Below, one piece after another: positions 1 to 7,537 of a stretch of 64,000 nucleotides of DNA. Source of the stretch: Crossiella sp. CA-258035 (GTDB taxonomy: Bacteria > Actinomycetota > Actinomycetes > Mycobacteriales > Pseudonocardiaceae); NCBI RefSeq assembly GCF_030064675.1, contig NZ_CP116413.1:1583001-1647000 (forward strand), read 5' to 3'. Positions within the stretch are counted from its first letter, which is position 1; the number at the start of each line of letters is the position of its first letter. The notes under the pieces are model-generated. The model searched no databases, was not told the DNA's origin, and saw only the letters and a list, made by a program, of their open reading frames with translations. Position numbers and translations under genes: made by a program.

Positions 1-1081
1 GCGCGCCCGCGGCCGCGCCGAACAGCGCGGGGTCGGTGTAGACCCCGGACAGGTCCAGGCCCTCGCCGATGGCCGAGGTGAGCCGCCCGGCCAGCGCCGT
101 GCCGTGGTTGGGCCGCCACACCCGCCGCTCGGTGACCACCGCGCTGACCAGCTCGGCCGGGGTGACGTCGAAGGCCGGGTTGAACACCGCGACCCCGGCC
201 GGGGCCACCGGCGTGCCACCGAAGGCGGTGACCTCCTCCGCGGCCCGCTCCTCGACCACGATCTGCGAGCCGTGCGCCAGCGTCTCGTCCACCGTCGACT
301 CCGGCGCGACCACGATGAACGGGATCCGGTGCCGGGCCGCGGAGACCGCCAGCCCGTAGGTGCCGATCTTGTTGGCCACGTCACCGCGCGCGGTGATCCG
401 GTCCGCGCCGACCAGGACCACGTCCACCTGGCCCAGCGACATGGCCGCGGCGGCGGCCGAGTCGACCAGCAGCCGGTGCGGGATGCCCTGCTCGGCCAGC
501 TCCCACGCGGTCAGCCTGGCGCCCTGCAGCAGCGGCCTGGTCTCATCGACCAGCACCTCCTCGACCCGCCCGCGCCCGGCCAGGTCGCTGATCGCGCCCA
601 GCGCGGTGCCCCAGGCCGCGGTGGCCAGCCGACCGGTGTTGCAGTGCGTGAGCACCCGCAGCGGCCGGTCCGGGGTCAGCGAGAGCACCAGGTCAGCGGC
701 CTGCCGGGCGGCGGTCCGGTTGGTCGCCTCGTCCTCGGCGAGCATGGCCAGCGCCTCCGCCAGCACCGCCTGCTTGCCCTCGGGCAGCCGTTCCAGCGCC
801 CGCCGCACGCCCCAGGCCAGGTTCACCGCGGTCGGCCTGGCCTGCGCCAGCCGCTCCGCGTCCGTCCTGACCACCGCGTGGTCGGTGTGCAGGTGCGCGG
901 ACAGCGCCACGCCGAACGCCCCGGCCAGGCCGATCGCGGGCGCCCCGCGCACGGCCAGCGTGGCGATCGCCTCGATCACCTCCTCGACCGTGGCCAGCCG
1001 CAACCACCGCAGCTCATGCGGCAGCACCCGCTGGTCGATGGCCACCACCACGCCGTCGTCCCAGCCGAGTGTGTAGGTCAT
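1..1081 (-). CDS. mtnA: S-methyl-5-thioribose-1-phosphate isomerase (3' end outside window)
   Basis: Cytoplasmic enzyme of the methionine salvage pathway that isomerises 5-methylthioribose-1-phosphate to the ribulose form. The start is the ATG at 1081 with an AAGGGG-type ribosome site just upstream; 360 codons are visible and the stop lies beyond the left edge. Family motifs seen are RGAPAIG near residue 50, LTHCNTG with the catalytic Cys near residue 147, and VLVGADRIT with the catalytic Asp near residue 227. The 80-residue Cys-Asp spacing matches the family. The usual C-terminal NPAFDVTP block is present near residue 325 and is followed by at least 35 further residues, slightly longer than many homologues. 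It is transcribed away from the zinc-related block to its right. Confidence 0.93.
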   Translation of the reverse strand, partial: MTYTLGWDDGVVVAIDQRVLPHELRWLRLATVEEVIEAIATLAVRGAPAIGLAGAFGVALSAHLHTDHAVVRTDAERLAQARPTAVNLAWGVRRALERLPEGKQAVLAEALAMLAEDEATNRTAARQAADLVLSLTPDRPLRVLTHCNTGRLATAAWGTALGAISDLAGRGRVEEVLVDETRPLLQGARLTAWELAEQGIPHRLLVDSAAAAAMSLGQVDVVLVGADRITARGDVANKIGTYGLAVSAARHRIPFIVVAPESTVDETLAHGSQIVVEERAAEEVTAFGGTPVAPAGVAVFNPAFDVTPAELVSAVVTERRVWRPNHGTALAGRLTSAIGEGLDLSGVYTDPALFGAAAGA

Positions 1082-1247
1082 GCGCCACCCCTTCGTCGCC
1101 GTGGTCCAGGCTCGACCCCCCACGGTATTCACCCGCGCCAGGCCCCAGGGAGCCCGTCTCAGCCTCTGGGCCCCGATAGGCGCAGCGGACTAGCCCGATC
1201 GGCCCGCTCTCGGGAACGGTTATCGATTCGCCCAATCGCATGGCAGC

Positions 1248-2276
1248 ATGGCTCCCGTGAGCACCGCTGCGACCGAGACGGCCGAGCCCACCGGGCGCAA
1301 GCCACGGGGCCGGGGGATCACCTCGCTGGAAGTCCTCTGCGTGGTCCTGCTGCTGGCCATCCTCTTCCAGGGGCAGATCGCCTCCATGCTGACCGACGAG
1401 CGGATCCGCACCGCCTCCACGGTCTTCATCTCCGTGTGCATCCAGGCCATGCCGTTCCTGGTGCTCGGCGTGCTGATCAGCGGCGCGATCGCCGCGTTCG
1501 TCTCACCGGAGCGGCTGCGCAAGCTGCTGCCCGGCAACCAGGCGGTCGCGGTGCCGGTGGCCGGGCTGGCCGGGCTGGCGCTGCCGGGCTGCGAGTGCAG
1601 CGCGGTGCCGGTGTCCGGCCGGCTGATGCAGCAGGGCGTGCGGCCCGCGGTCGCGCTGACCTTCCTGCTGGCCGCGCCCGCGGTGAACCCGATCGTGCTC
1701 GGCTCCACCGCGGTCGCCTTCCAGGGCGAGCCGCTGATGGTGGTGGCCCGCTTCGCCGGATCGCTGGCCACCGCGGTGGTGATGGGCTGGCTGTGGGTGC
1801 GCTTCGGCAAGACCGAGTGGATCGCCGAGCGCGCGCTGCGCCGTTACGAGCGCCCGGCCGGGGTCTCCCGCTGGGGCGTCTTCGCCGAGACCGCCCGGCA
1901 CGACCTGGTCGAGGCCGGCGGATTCCTGGTGATCGGTGGCATCATCGCCGCGGTGCTCAAGGTGACCGCGAGCGACTTCTTCAGCTCGCTGTCCGGCCAG
2001 ATCGTGCTGGGCGTGCTGGTGATGGCGGTGGCCGCGGTGGTCATGGCGCTGTGCAGCGAGGCCGACGCGCTGGTCGCGGCCAGCATGTCCGCGCTGCCGC
2101 TGCTGCCCAGGCTGGTGTTCCTGGTGGTCGGGCCCGCGGTGGACGTCAAGCTGATCGCGCTGCAGGCTGGCACCTTCGGGCGCAAGTTCGTGCTGCGGTT
2201 CGCGCCGCTGACCTTCCTGGTGGCGATCCTGTGCGGGGTCGGCGCCTTCCTGCTCGTCTTCGGTGAGGTGCGCTGA
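1248..2276 (+). CDS. YcgR/UPF0718-type membrane permease
   Basis: 342-residue integral membrane protein of the permease family (DUF318/UPF0718) that also contains B. subtilis YcgR and ArsP-like exporters. It has about eight hydrophobic segments. The conserved LPGCECSAVPVSG stretch near residue 115 carries two Cys that could handle a metal or thiol ligand, and a second family block, ALCSEADALVAAS, lies near residue 265. Its stop abuts the start of the next gene, the DUF1980 partner, an arrangement conserved in Gram-positive bacteria. With two metalloregulators nearby, a zinc-linked role is inferred; the substrate is not shown by the sequence. Confidence 0.85.
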   Translation: MAPVSTAATETAEPTGRKPRGRGITSLEVLCVVLLLAILFQGQIASMLTDERIRTASTVFISVCIQAMPFLVLGVLISGAIAAFVSPERLRKLLPGNQAVAVPVAGLAGLALPGCECSAVPVSGRLMQQGVRPAVALTFLLAAPAVNPIVLGSTAVAFQGEPLMVVARFAGSLATAVVMGWLWVRFGKTEWIAERALRRYERPAGVSRWGVFAETARHDLVEAGGFLVIGGIIAAVLKVTASDFFSSLSGQIVLGVLVMAVAAVVMALCSEADALVAASMSALPLLPRLVFLVVGPAVDVKLIALQAGTFGRKFVLRFAPLTFLVAILCGVGAFLLVFGEVR

Positions 2277-3055
2277 TGCGACGTGAGACGCAGAACGTCC
2301 TGCTGGTGCTGCTCGGCGGCGCGCTGCTGAAGATCGCGCTCAACGGCCAGTACCTGCGCTACGTCAAGCCCTCGTTCCTGCCGTTCCTGATCGCCGCCGC
2401 GGTGGTCATGCTCGGCCTGGCCTTCACCGCCATCGCCCAGGACATCGTCCGGATGCGGAACAAGTCCAAGCCGCTGCCCGCCCCGGTCTGCGCTGAAGCG
2501 GCCGCCGCCGAGCCCGGTCATGACCACGACCACGAGCACGGCAAGTCCCGCAGCCCCTGGTTCCTGCTGCTGCCGGTGCTGACCATCTTCCTGATCGCCC
2601 CGCCCGCGCTGGGCGCGGCCTCGGTGAACCCGAACGACTCGCGGACCGTCACCGAACCCAGCAAGCGCAACGGCAGCGCCAACTTCGAGGCCCTGCCCGG
2701 CGGCCAGGTGATCCCGATGAAGATGACCGACTTCCTCACCAGGGTGGTCTGGGACGACTCGGGCACGCTCAACGGCCGCGACGTCCGGCTGACCGGCTTC
2801 ATGTACCGGGACAAGGGCGTGAACTACCTGGTGCGCATGGTGATCGGCTGCTGCGCGGCCGACGCCCAGCCGATGAAGGTCCGGCTGGACGGCCCTCGGG
2901 TGCCGGAGCTGAAGGAGATCCCGGCCGACTCCTGGCTGGAGCTGACCGGCCGGGTGCAGCCGGGCACGGCCACCGAGGCCAACGCTTACACCCCCGCGTT
3001 CGACGTGAGCGAGATCAAGCCGATCTCCGCCCCCGCCGAACAGTACGAATCCTGA
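2276..3055 (+). CDS. TIGR03943/DUF1980 membrane-anchored partner of the permease
   Basis: 259 residues, B. subtilis YcgQ-like. Two N-terminal membrane segments (about residues 8-25 and 35-58) are followed by a His-rich linker (HDHDHEHG near residue 82), a third hydrophobic segment near 95-112 and an external DUF1980 domain. That domain contains the family's GCCAADA motif near residue 190, a likely metal or disulfide site. The start overlaps the upstream permease stop, so the two are translationally coupled. The His linker supports metal binding; the exact function is unknown in the family. Confidence 0.85.
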   Translation: MRRETQNVLLVLLGGALLKIALNGQYLRYVKPSFLPFLIAAAVVMLGLAFTAIAQDIVRMRNKSKPLPAPVCAEAAAAEPGHDHDHEHGKSRSPWFLLLPVLTIFLIAPPALGAASVNPNDSRTVTEPSKRNGSANFEALPGGQVIPMKMTDFLTRVVWDDSGTLNGRDVRLTGFMYRDKGVNYLVRMVIGCCAADAQPMKVRLDGPRVPELKEIPADSWLELTGRVQPGTATEANAYTPAFDVSEIKPISAPAEQYES

Positions 3056-3071
3056 CCTGAGAGGACCCCGC

Positions 3072-4604
3072 ATGCGGGTGAACCCGCGTCGCGCGGTGGC
3101 GATCGCCGCCGTGCTGACCCTGACCGCCATGGCCGCCCCCGCCGCCGCCACGGCCGCTCCCGCCACGGCCGCCGCCGCGCTGCCCGGCGGCGTGCCCGGT
3201 GTGACCGTGCCCAGCCTGGACTGGCGGGACTGCGGCACCGGCGACGGCTTCCAGTGCGCCACCGCCCAGGTGCCGCTGGACTACCGCGACCTGGCCAAGG
3301 GCACCCTCGCCCTCGCCCTGTCCCGCCGCCCGGCTGGCAAGCCGGACCAGCGGATCGGGTCGCTGCTGGTCAACCCCGGCGGGCCGGGTGGCTCCGGCGT
3401 GGGCTTCGCCAGGTCGGTGGTGACCGAGCTGCCCGCCGAGGTGGCCGAGCGCTTCGACGTGGTCGGCTTCGACCCGCGCGGCGTTGGCCAGAGCTCCGCG
3501 CTGGCCTGCCTGGACGCCGAGCAGACCCGCGCGGCCTTCGCCGAGATGCCCGCTACCAGGAGCCGTGGCGACTTCGAGCGCGGCCAGCGCTTCGCCGCCG
3601 AGTTCAACGCGGGCTGCCAGGCGCGCAGCGGGGCGCTGCTGCCGTACGTGGGCACCGAGTACGTGGCCCGCGACATCGACGTGCTGCGCGCCGCGCTGGG
3701 TGACACCAAGCTCAACTACTACGGCGTCTCCTTCGGCACCTACATCGGCACCGTCTACGCCAACCTGTTCCCGAAGAACTTCCGGGTGCTGGCCCTGGAC
3801 GGCGGCTACGACCCGGATGCCTACGCCAACGACCCGTACCGCTACGACCTCGGCCAGTACCTGGCCACCGAGGCCGCCTTCGAACGCTTCCTGAGCTGGT
3901 GCGCCACCAGCGAGAAGTGCCCCTTCGGCAAGGGCAACCCCGGCAAGGCATTCGACCAGCTGGTCGCCGACCTGGACCGCGACCCGGTCACCGACGCCGA
4001 CGGCAAGGTGCTCGCCAACGGCGCCAGCCTGGCCTACCGGATCATCTTCGCGCTCAACGGCGGTCGCCCCAGCTGGCCGACCCTGGCCGCCCAGCTGACC
4101 GAGGCCCAGTCCCGCACCGGCCGCCTGCTCCGCCCGATCAGCACGAACGCCCCGTTCTTCGCCGCCAACACCGCGGTGGAATGCGCCGACCGGGTCTATC
4201 CGAAGAGCAAGGTCCAGCTGCGCGCCCGCCTGGCCGTGGCCGCCGCGCTCACCCCGCGCCTGGGCCCGGTCGCCGCCTACGGCAGCCCCGGCTACGACCA
4301 CTCCCACGCCGCGGCCTGCCAGCAGTGGCCGGCCAAGCAGGCCAGCCGCTACGCGGGTCCCTGGTCAGCGAAGGGCTCGGCCCCGATCCTGGTCATCGGC
4401 ACCACCGGCGACCCGGACACCCCGTACCAGGACTCGGTGGTGCTGGCCAAGACGCTGGACAACGCCCGGCTGCTGACCTTCGTCGGCGAGGGCCACAGCG
4501 GCCTGAGCAACAGCGCCTGCGCCCGCCAGGCGACCGCGGACTACCTGGTGGACAAGGAACTCCCGGCCCGCGGCGCCCGCTGCCAGGACGACCCGCCCGC
4601 GTAA
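3072..4604 (+). CDS. Secreted alpha/beta hydrolase, tripeptidyl aminopeptidase family
   Basis: 510-residue exported serine hydrolase resembling Streptomyces Tap/SlpD/SlpE. A signal peptide is clear: basic start, hydrophobic core, Ala-rich exit by about residue 35. The oxyanion loop NPGGPGGSG lies near residue 100, the nucleophile is in GVSFGTY (Ser about 219), and the C-terminal TAP domain supplies Asp (GDPDTPY, about 446) and His (GEGHSGL, about 475). It presumably trims N-terminal peptides from extracellular proteins. A strong hairpin follows the stop. It is only 16 bp downstream of the DUF1980 gene and may share its transcript, but no functional link is evident. Confidence 0.9.
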   Translation: MRVNPRRAVAIAAVLTLTAMAAPAAATAAPATAAAALPGGVPGVTVPSLDWRDCGTGDGFQCATAQVPLDYRDLAKGTLALALSRRPAGKPDQRIGSLLVNPGGPGGSGVGFARSVVTELPAEVAERFDVVGFDPRGVGQSSALACLDAEQTRAAFAEMPATRSRGDFERGQRFAAEFNAGCQARSGALLPYVGTEYVARDIDVLRAALGDTKLNYYGVSFGTYIGTVYANLFPKNFRVLALDGGYDPDAYANDPYRYDLGQYLATEAAFERFLSWCATSEKCPFGKGNPGKAFDQLVADLDRDPVTDADGKVLANGASLAYRIIFALNGGRPSWPTLAAQLTEAQSRTGRLLRPISTNAPFFAANTAVECADRVYPKSKVQLRARLAVAAALTPRLGPVAAYGSPGYDHSHAAACQQWPAKQASRYAGPWSAKGSAPILVIGTTGDPDTPYQDSVVLAKTLDNARLLTFVGEGHSGLSNSACARQATADYLVDKELPARGARCQDDPPA

Positions 4605-4605
4605 C

Positions 4606-4649
4606 CGCGCTGGTCGTGCCGGGGTGCTCGCGCTCCGGCACGACCGCGC
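4606..4649. terminator. Bidirectional hairpin terminator
   Basis: Perfect 11-bp inverted repeat (4612-4622 with 4635-4645, 12-base loop) between the convergent hydrolase and Fur/Zur genes. There is no T tract, as is common in GC-rich actinomycetes. Confidence 0.65.
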
Positions 4650-4663
4650 CGCTGTCGTGAAGT

Positions 4664-5080
4664 TCAGGCCGCGGTGCAGTCGGCGCAGGTGCCGAAGATC
4701 TCCACGGTGTGGCTGACCTCGGAGAACCCGTGCTCAGCCGCCACCCGCTCGGTCCACTTCTCCACATCCGGCCCCTCCACCTCCACGGTGCGGCCGCAGC
4801 GGCGGCACACCAGGTGGTGATGGTGGTGCTGGGAGCAGCGCCGGTAGATCGCCTCGCCGGAGTCGGTGCGCAGCACGTCCAGCTCGCCGACCTCGGCCAG
4901 GCTCTGCAGGGTGCGGTAGACCGTGGTCAGCCCGATGCCCTCGCCGCGCCGCCGCAGCTCCTCGTGGATCTCCTGGGCGGAGCGGAACTCGTCCACCTGG
5001 TCCAGCAGCTTCGAGACCGCGGTGCGCTGCTTGGTCGAACGCAGTCCTGGCACCGCGGCCGGTCGTTCGCTCACTGTCAC
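4664..5080 (-). CDS. zur: Fur-family regulator, probable zinc sensor Zur
   Basis: 138-residue metal-dependent repressor: an N-terminal winged helix (residues about 10-80, with the family's GLTTVYRTLQSL recognition region) and a C-terminal dimerisation/metal domain. The structural zinc site is visible as CRRCG near residue 93 and CADC near residue 133, and a five-His run at about 86-90 supplies regulatory ligands. Its start overlaps the stop of the upstream ArsR gene by 4 bp, so the two are co-translated. An SmtB-like partner and nearby candidate zinc genes favour Zur over Fur or PerR; this assignment is inferred from context. Confidence 0.85.
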   Translation of the reverse strand: MTVSERPAAVPGLRSTKQRTAVSKLLDQVDEFRSAQEIHEELRRRGEGIGLTTVYRTLQSLAEVGELDVLRTDSGEAIYRRCSQHHHHHLVCRRCGRTVEVEGPDVEKWTERVAAEHGFSEVSHTVEIFGTCADCTAA

Positions 5081-5442
5081 TGGCCCTCCTCCACGTGCGC
5101 GACCGCGTCGACCACGATGTGCGACAGGTGCTCGTCCACCAGCCGGTACACGACCTCCCGGCCGTGCCGCTCCCCGCGCACCACGCCGGCCGACTTGAGC
5201 ACCCGCAGGTGCTGGCTGATCAGCGGCTGGGCCACACCCAGCGCGTCCACCAGCTCGTGCACACAGCGCTCCGAGGCCCGCAGCTGGAGCACGATGGCGA
5301 TCCGCACCGGCGCGGCCAGCGCCCGGAGCAGGTCACCGGCCATGGCCAGCACGTCCCCCGAGCGTTGCGGGGCGGGTGGCACCGGCGCACGGTCGGGAGA
5401 GTGCACGTGGTCATCGGCCAGCGGCGCGATCTCCCTGTTCAC
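5077..5442 (-). CDS. ArsR/SmtB-family metalloregulator
   Basis: 121-residue winged-helix repressor. The GTG at 5442 is chosen because GAGAGGAG lies 7-8 bases upstream; a longer reading frame to 5526 lacks a site. The HTH region (CVHELVDALGVAQPLISQHL) is followed by a wing containing RHGREVVYRL. The C-terminal helix DEHLSHIVVDAVAHVEE holds the Asp/His pattern of the alpha-5 zinc site in SmtB/CzrA-type sensors. The N-terminus carries DDHVH. It is cotranscribed with Zur, giving a two-sensor zinc unit (export-type plus uptake-type sensor) as in mycobacteria. Confidence 0.87.
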   Translation of the reverse strand: MNREIAPLADDHVHSPDRAPVPPAPQRSGDVLAMAGDLLRALAAPVRIAIVLQLRASERCVHELVDALGVAQPLISQHLRVLKSAGVVRGERHGREVVYRLVDEHLSHIVVDAVAHVEEGQ

Positions 5443-5562
5443 GATGTGCGCTCCTCTCACCACCCGGCGCCGGGGCAGGCAGCTGCGTGCCCGTGAACGA
5501 CCGAGGCTACCCGTCATCCTAGGCAACTCGGTTACCGCTCAGTTCGACACACCTCGATGGAC

Positions 5563-5835
5563 CTAACGGAACAGCGAGATGAGCACACCCACCAGGATGC
5601 CCAGCACCACGATCCGCAGCACCCGCTCCGCGGCCGACAACCGCGACCAGGTGCTGACCACCATGGCCAGCACGAACAACGCCAGCCCCCCGACCAGCAC
5701 CGCCCCCACCGACCCACCGACGACAACCCCGGTGGCGAACACGGCCGCCACCACCAGGAACGCCACCGCGGGCGGCACCGACTTCAGCGGCCCGTCACCG
5801 GGCACCCGGCTCGGCTGAGACCCAGACTCGCGCAC
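5563..5835 (-). CDS. Small two-span membrane protein
   Basis: 90 residues from a GTG start at 5835 with AGGAAGG upstream. A polar N-terminus of about 20 residues is followed by two long hydrophobic stretches (about 22-60 and 70-88). No catalytic motif is visible. It lies upstream of the ArsR-Zur pair on the same strand with a 120-bp gap. Function unknown. Confidence 0.6.
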   Translation of the reverse strand: MRESGSQPSRVPGDGPLKSVPPAVAFLVVAAVFATGVVVGGSVGAVLVGGLALFVLAMVVSTWSRLSAAERVLRIVVLGILVGVLISLFR

Positions 5836-5894
5836 CGTCCCTTCCTACACCCAGCCGGGCAGCGACCGGCGCGCGGCATCTAGGGTCCTCATCC

Positions 5895-6278
5895 GTGCTG
5901 CTCGTCTGCCGGTTCGCCGTGCCCGAGGCCGAGGTCGAGGACTTCCTGGCCAGGGCCAAACACGCCCTGGAACTGCTCACCAAGGGCCCGCACTGCCGCC
6001 GCGGCCGCCTGGCCAGGTCCACCGACGAGGCCGACCGCTGGGTCCTGCTCGCCGAGTTCGACTCGGTCCCCGCCTACCGCAAGGCGCTGTCCCCCTTCGA
6101 GGTTCGCGAACACGTCATCCCGTTGTTGTCCCAGGCCCTCGCGGACGAACCCGCGGCCTACGAGGAGCTGTGGGACGCCACCAACGGCACCGCCACCCGC
6201 CGGGACAGCCTGGTGGCCAAGGACGCGGGCACGGTCCGCCTCGGCGAAGCAGGCGGCCCCGCCACTCCCCGCCACTAG
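5895..6278 (+). CDS. Antibiotic biosynthesis monooxygenase (ABM)-fold protein
   Basis: 127 residues starting at GTG 5895. The N-terminal 90 residues have the dimeric ferredoxin-like ABM pattern (CRFAVPEAEVEDFLARAK, then RWVLLAEFDSVPAYRKAL). The tail is polar and Gly/Pro-rich. Actinobacteria carry close relatives as single-copy housekeeping-type genes of unknown substrate, so the family name should not be read as proof of antibiotic synthesis. Confidence 0.75.
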   Translation: MLLVCRFAVPEAEVEDFLARAKHALELLTKGPHCRRGRLARSTDEADRWVLLAEFDSVPAYRKALSPFEVREHVIPLLSQALADEPAAYEELWDATNGTATRRDSLVAKDAGTVRLGEAGGPATPRH

Positions 6279-6347
6279 CGAGCCCCGGGGCGATGCGGCG
6301 GCCACGAGCCGCGGCACCAGCGGGTTTCGGCGGTGCCGCTGGCCCGG

Positions 6348-6460
6348 TCGCGAGGCTGGTTCGGTCGCGCTGCCGGTCCCGGTCGCGAGACTGGCCTTGT
6401 CGCGCTGCTGGGCTCGCTGTGGGGCTGGTTTGGCCGCGGGGCTGACCGTCGCGAGGCTGG
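6348..6460. repeat. Three dispersed 12-bp repeats TCGCGAGRCTGG
   Basis: Copies at 6348-6359, 6383-6394 and 6449-6460 in the gap between the ABM gene and the Cys-rich gene, with shorter TCGCGCTGC echoes between them. No coding signal is evident in this 200-bp gap. Confidence 0.5.
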
Positions 6461-6476
6461 ATCGGCCGGGCTGTTG

Positions 6477-6812
6477 TCAGGCCGCGTGGTCGCAGGTGGC
6501 GCAGGTGCAGTCGGCGCAGGTGCAGTTGGCGCACGCGTCCGAACAGCCCGCGCAGTCGCAGCGGGCGTGGTTGCAGGTCGCGCAGGAGCAGTCGGCGCAC
6601 TGGCACATTGCGCAGGAGTCGGCGCAGTTCGCGCACTCGCACCGGGCGCACTCGTCGTAGTGCACCCCGTCCGCGGTCTGGTGTTCCCGGTGCACGTGCC
6701 CGTCGTGCAGGTAGTCCACGTGGTCGCCGTGCACCACCGCGTCGTGCCCGCAGCCGGGGCCGTGGGTGTGCCGGTGCGTTTCGGCCGGACGGTGCTCAAT
6801 GGTGCTGGTCAT
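6477..6812 (-). CDS. His-rich/Cys-rich metallothionein-like protein
   Basis: 111 residues in two unlike halves. The first 50 residues are His-rich (HRHTHGPGCGHDAVVHGDHV and following), a pattern common in short actinobacterial putative zinc-binding proteins. The last 58 residues contain 19 Cys in CxxC and CxC spacing, for example CANCADSCAMCQCADC, with two His, as in bacterial metallothioneins. No signal peptide or membrane segment is seen, so a cytoplasmic metal store or chaperone is inferred. A zinc-sensor pair is about 1 kb away and a dyad sits 41-56 bp upstream. The tail is built from near-repeats of CADC/CATC units, so its length may vary between strains. Confidence 0.8.
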   Translation of the reverse strand: MTSTIEHRPAETHRHTHGPGCGHDAVVHGDHVDYLHDGHVHREHQTADGVHYDECARCECANCADSCAMCQCADCSCATCNHARCDCAGCSDACANCTCADCTCATCDHAA

Positions 6813-6852
6813 GGTCTGCCTCCCACTGGGTCGTCGAACAACCGATACTCAT

Positions 6853-6868
6853 ATGCGCACCTGTGCAT
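6853..6868. promoter_or_regulatory. Candidate metalloregulator operator upstream of the Cys-rich gene
   Basis: ATGCGCACCTGTGCAT, an imperfect 16-bp dyad (6 of 8 pairs), lies 41-56 bp upstream of the metallothionein-like ORF. ArsR-family sensors bind AT-rich dyads of this size, but binding by the neighbouring regulators is only inferred. Confidence 0.35.
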
Positions 6869-7537
6869 TGCTCGCTCAGCGACCGCCTCTGCCCTGAAAG
6901 GGTGAACTTGCTCCCTTTTCCGCAAGCCCTTCCTCAGTCCTGAACACCTCTGGCACAGTGCTGACCACACCTCTGATGGGTGATTCTCACGGGGAGAGCC
7001 CGCATGCTCGTTCGACCGCCCAGACCAGGGACCCGCCCGGTCGCCCGCCACGCCACGGCCACCGCCGTGCCAGCCACTGCCGTAGCGCTCGGCACTGACC
7101 CAGCGCTCAGCTCCGGCCCGGCGCTCAGCACCGTCGCAGCGCTCGTCACCGGCCCGCTCGCCATCGTTGCCGCGCGGCCGTCCGCCACTCCGGTCCTCGG
7201 CAGAGGCTCCCGCGCCACCGGTGCCCGCGAGGACTGACCCAGACGTGGTCGGGGACGGATCCCGCGCCGGGCTCGTCCCCGACCCATCCCACCGCAGTGC
7301 AGGCGGCCACCCCGGCGCCGGCCACGGACACCGAGCCTGCCGACGGGGAGAAGTCGCGGCCTTCCCGCAGGCGACTCGTGATCGGTGCGGTCGTGCTCAC
7401 GGCACCCGCCGTGGGCACGACCGTCGCCGACGGGTGTCGGCGGCTGCCGCGAGAATCGCATCGTGGTGGCCGGACCCGCGTCGCCACTGGCACACCCCGA
7501 CTGAGCCGGCAGCCACCGGCCGGAAAGCCGAGACGCC
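6869..7537. other. Gap with no confident gene
   Basis: About 670 bp. A 77-codon frame at 7004-7237 (+) has a fair ribosome site (GGGGAGAG) but low-complexity Ala/Pro content and no family resemblance. A frame near 7297-7480 (+) encodes one hydrophobic stretch after an Arg-rich segment. These could be remnants of a secreted or membrane protein; I do not call either as a gene. Confidence 0.4.

Noticed and set aside
5443-5526. N-terminal extension of the ArsR regulator
   Set aside because: No ribosome site for the longer start, Arg-rich extension unlike SmtB; GTG 5442 has a strong site.
7004-7237. 77-codon frame with a fair ribosome site
   Set aside because: Low-complexity product and no family resemblance; noted only as part of a gap.
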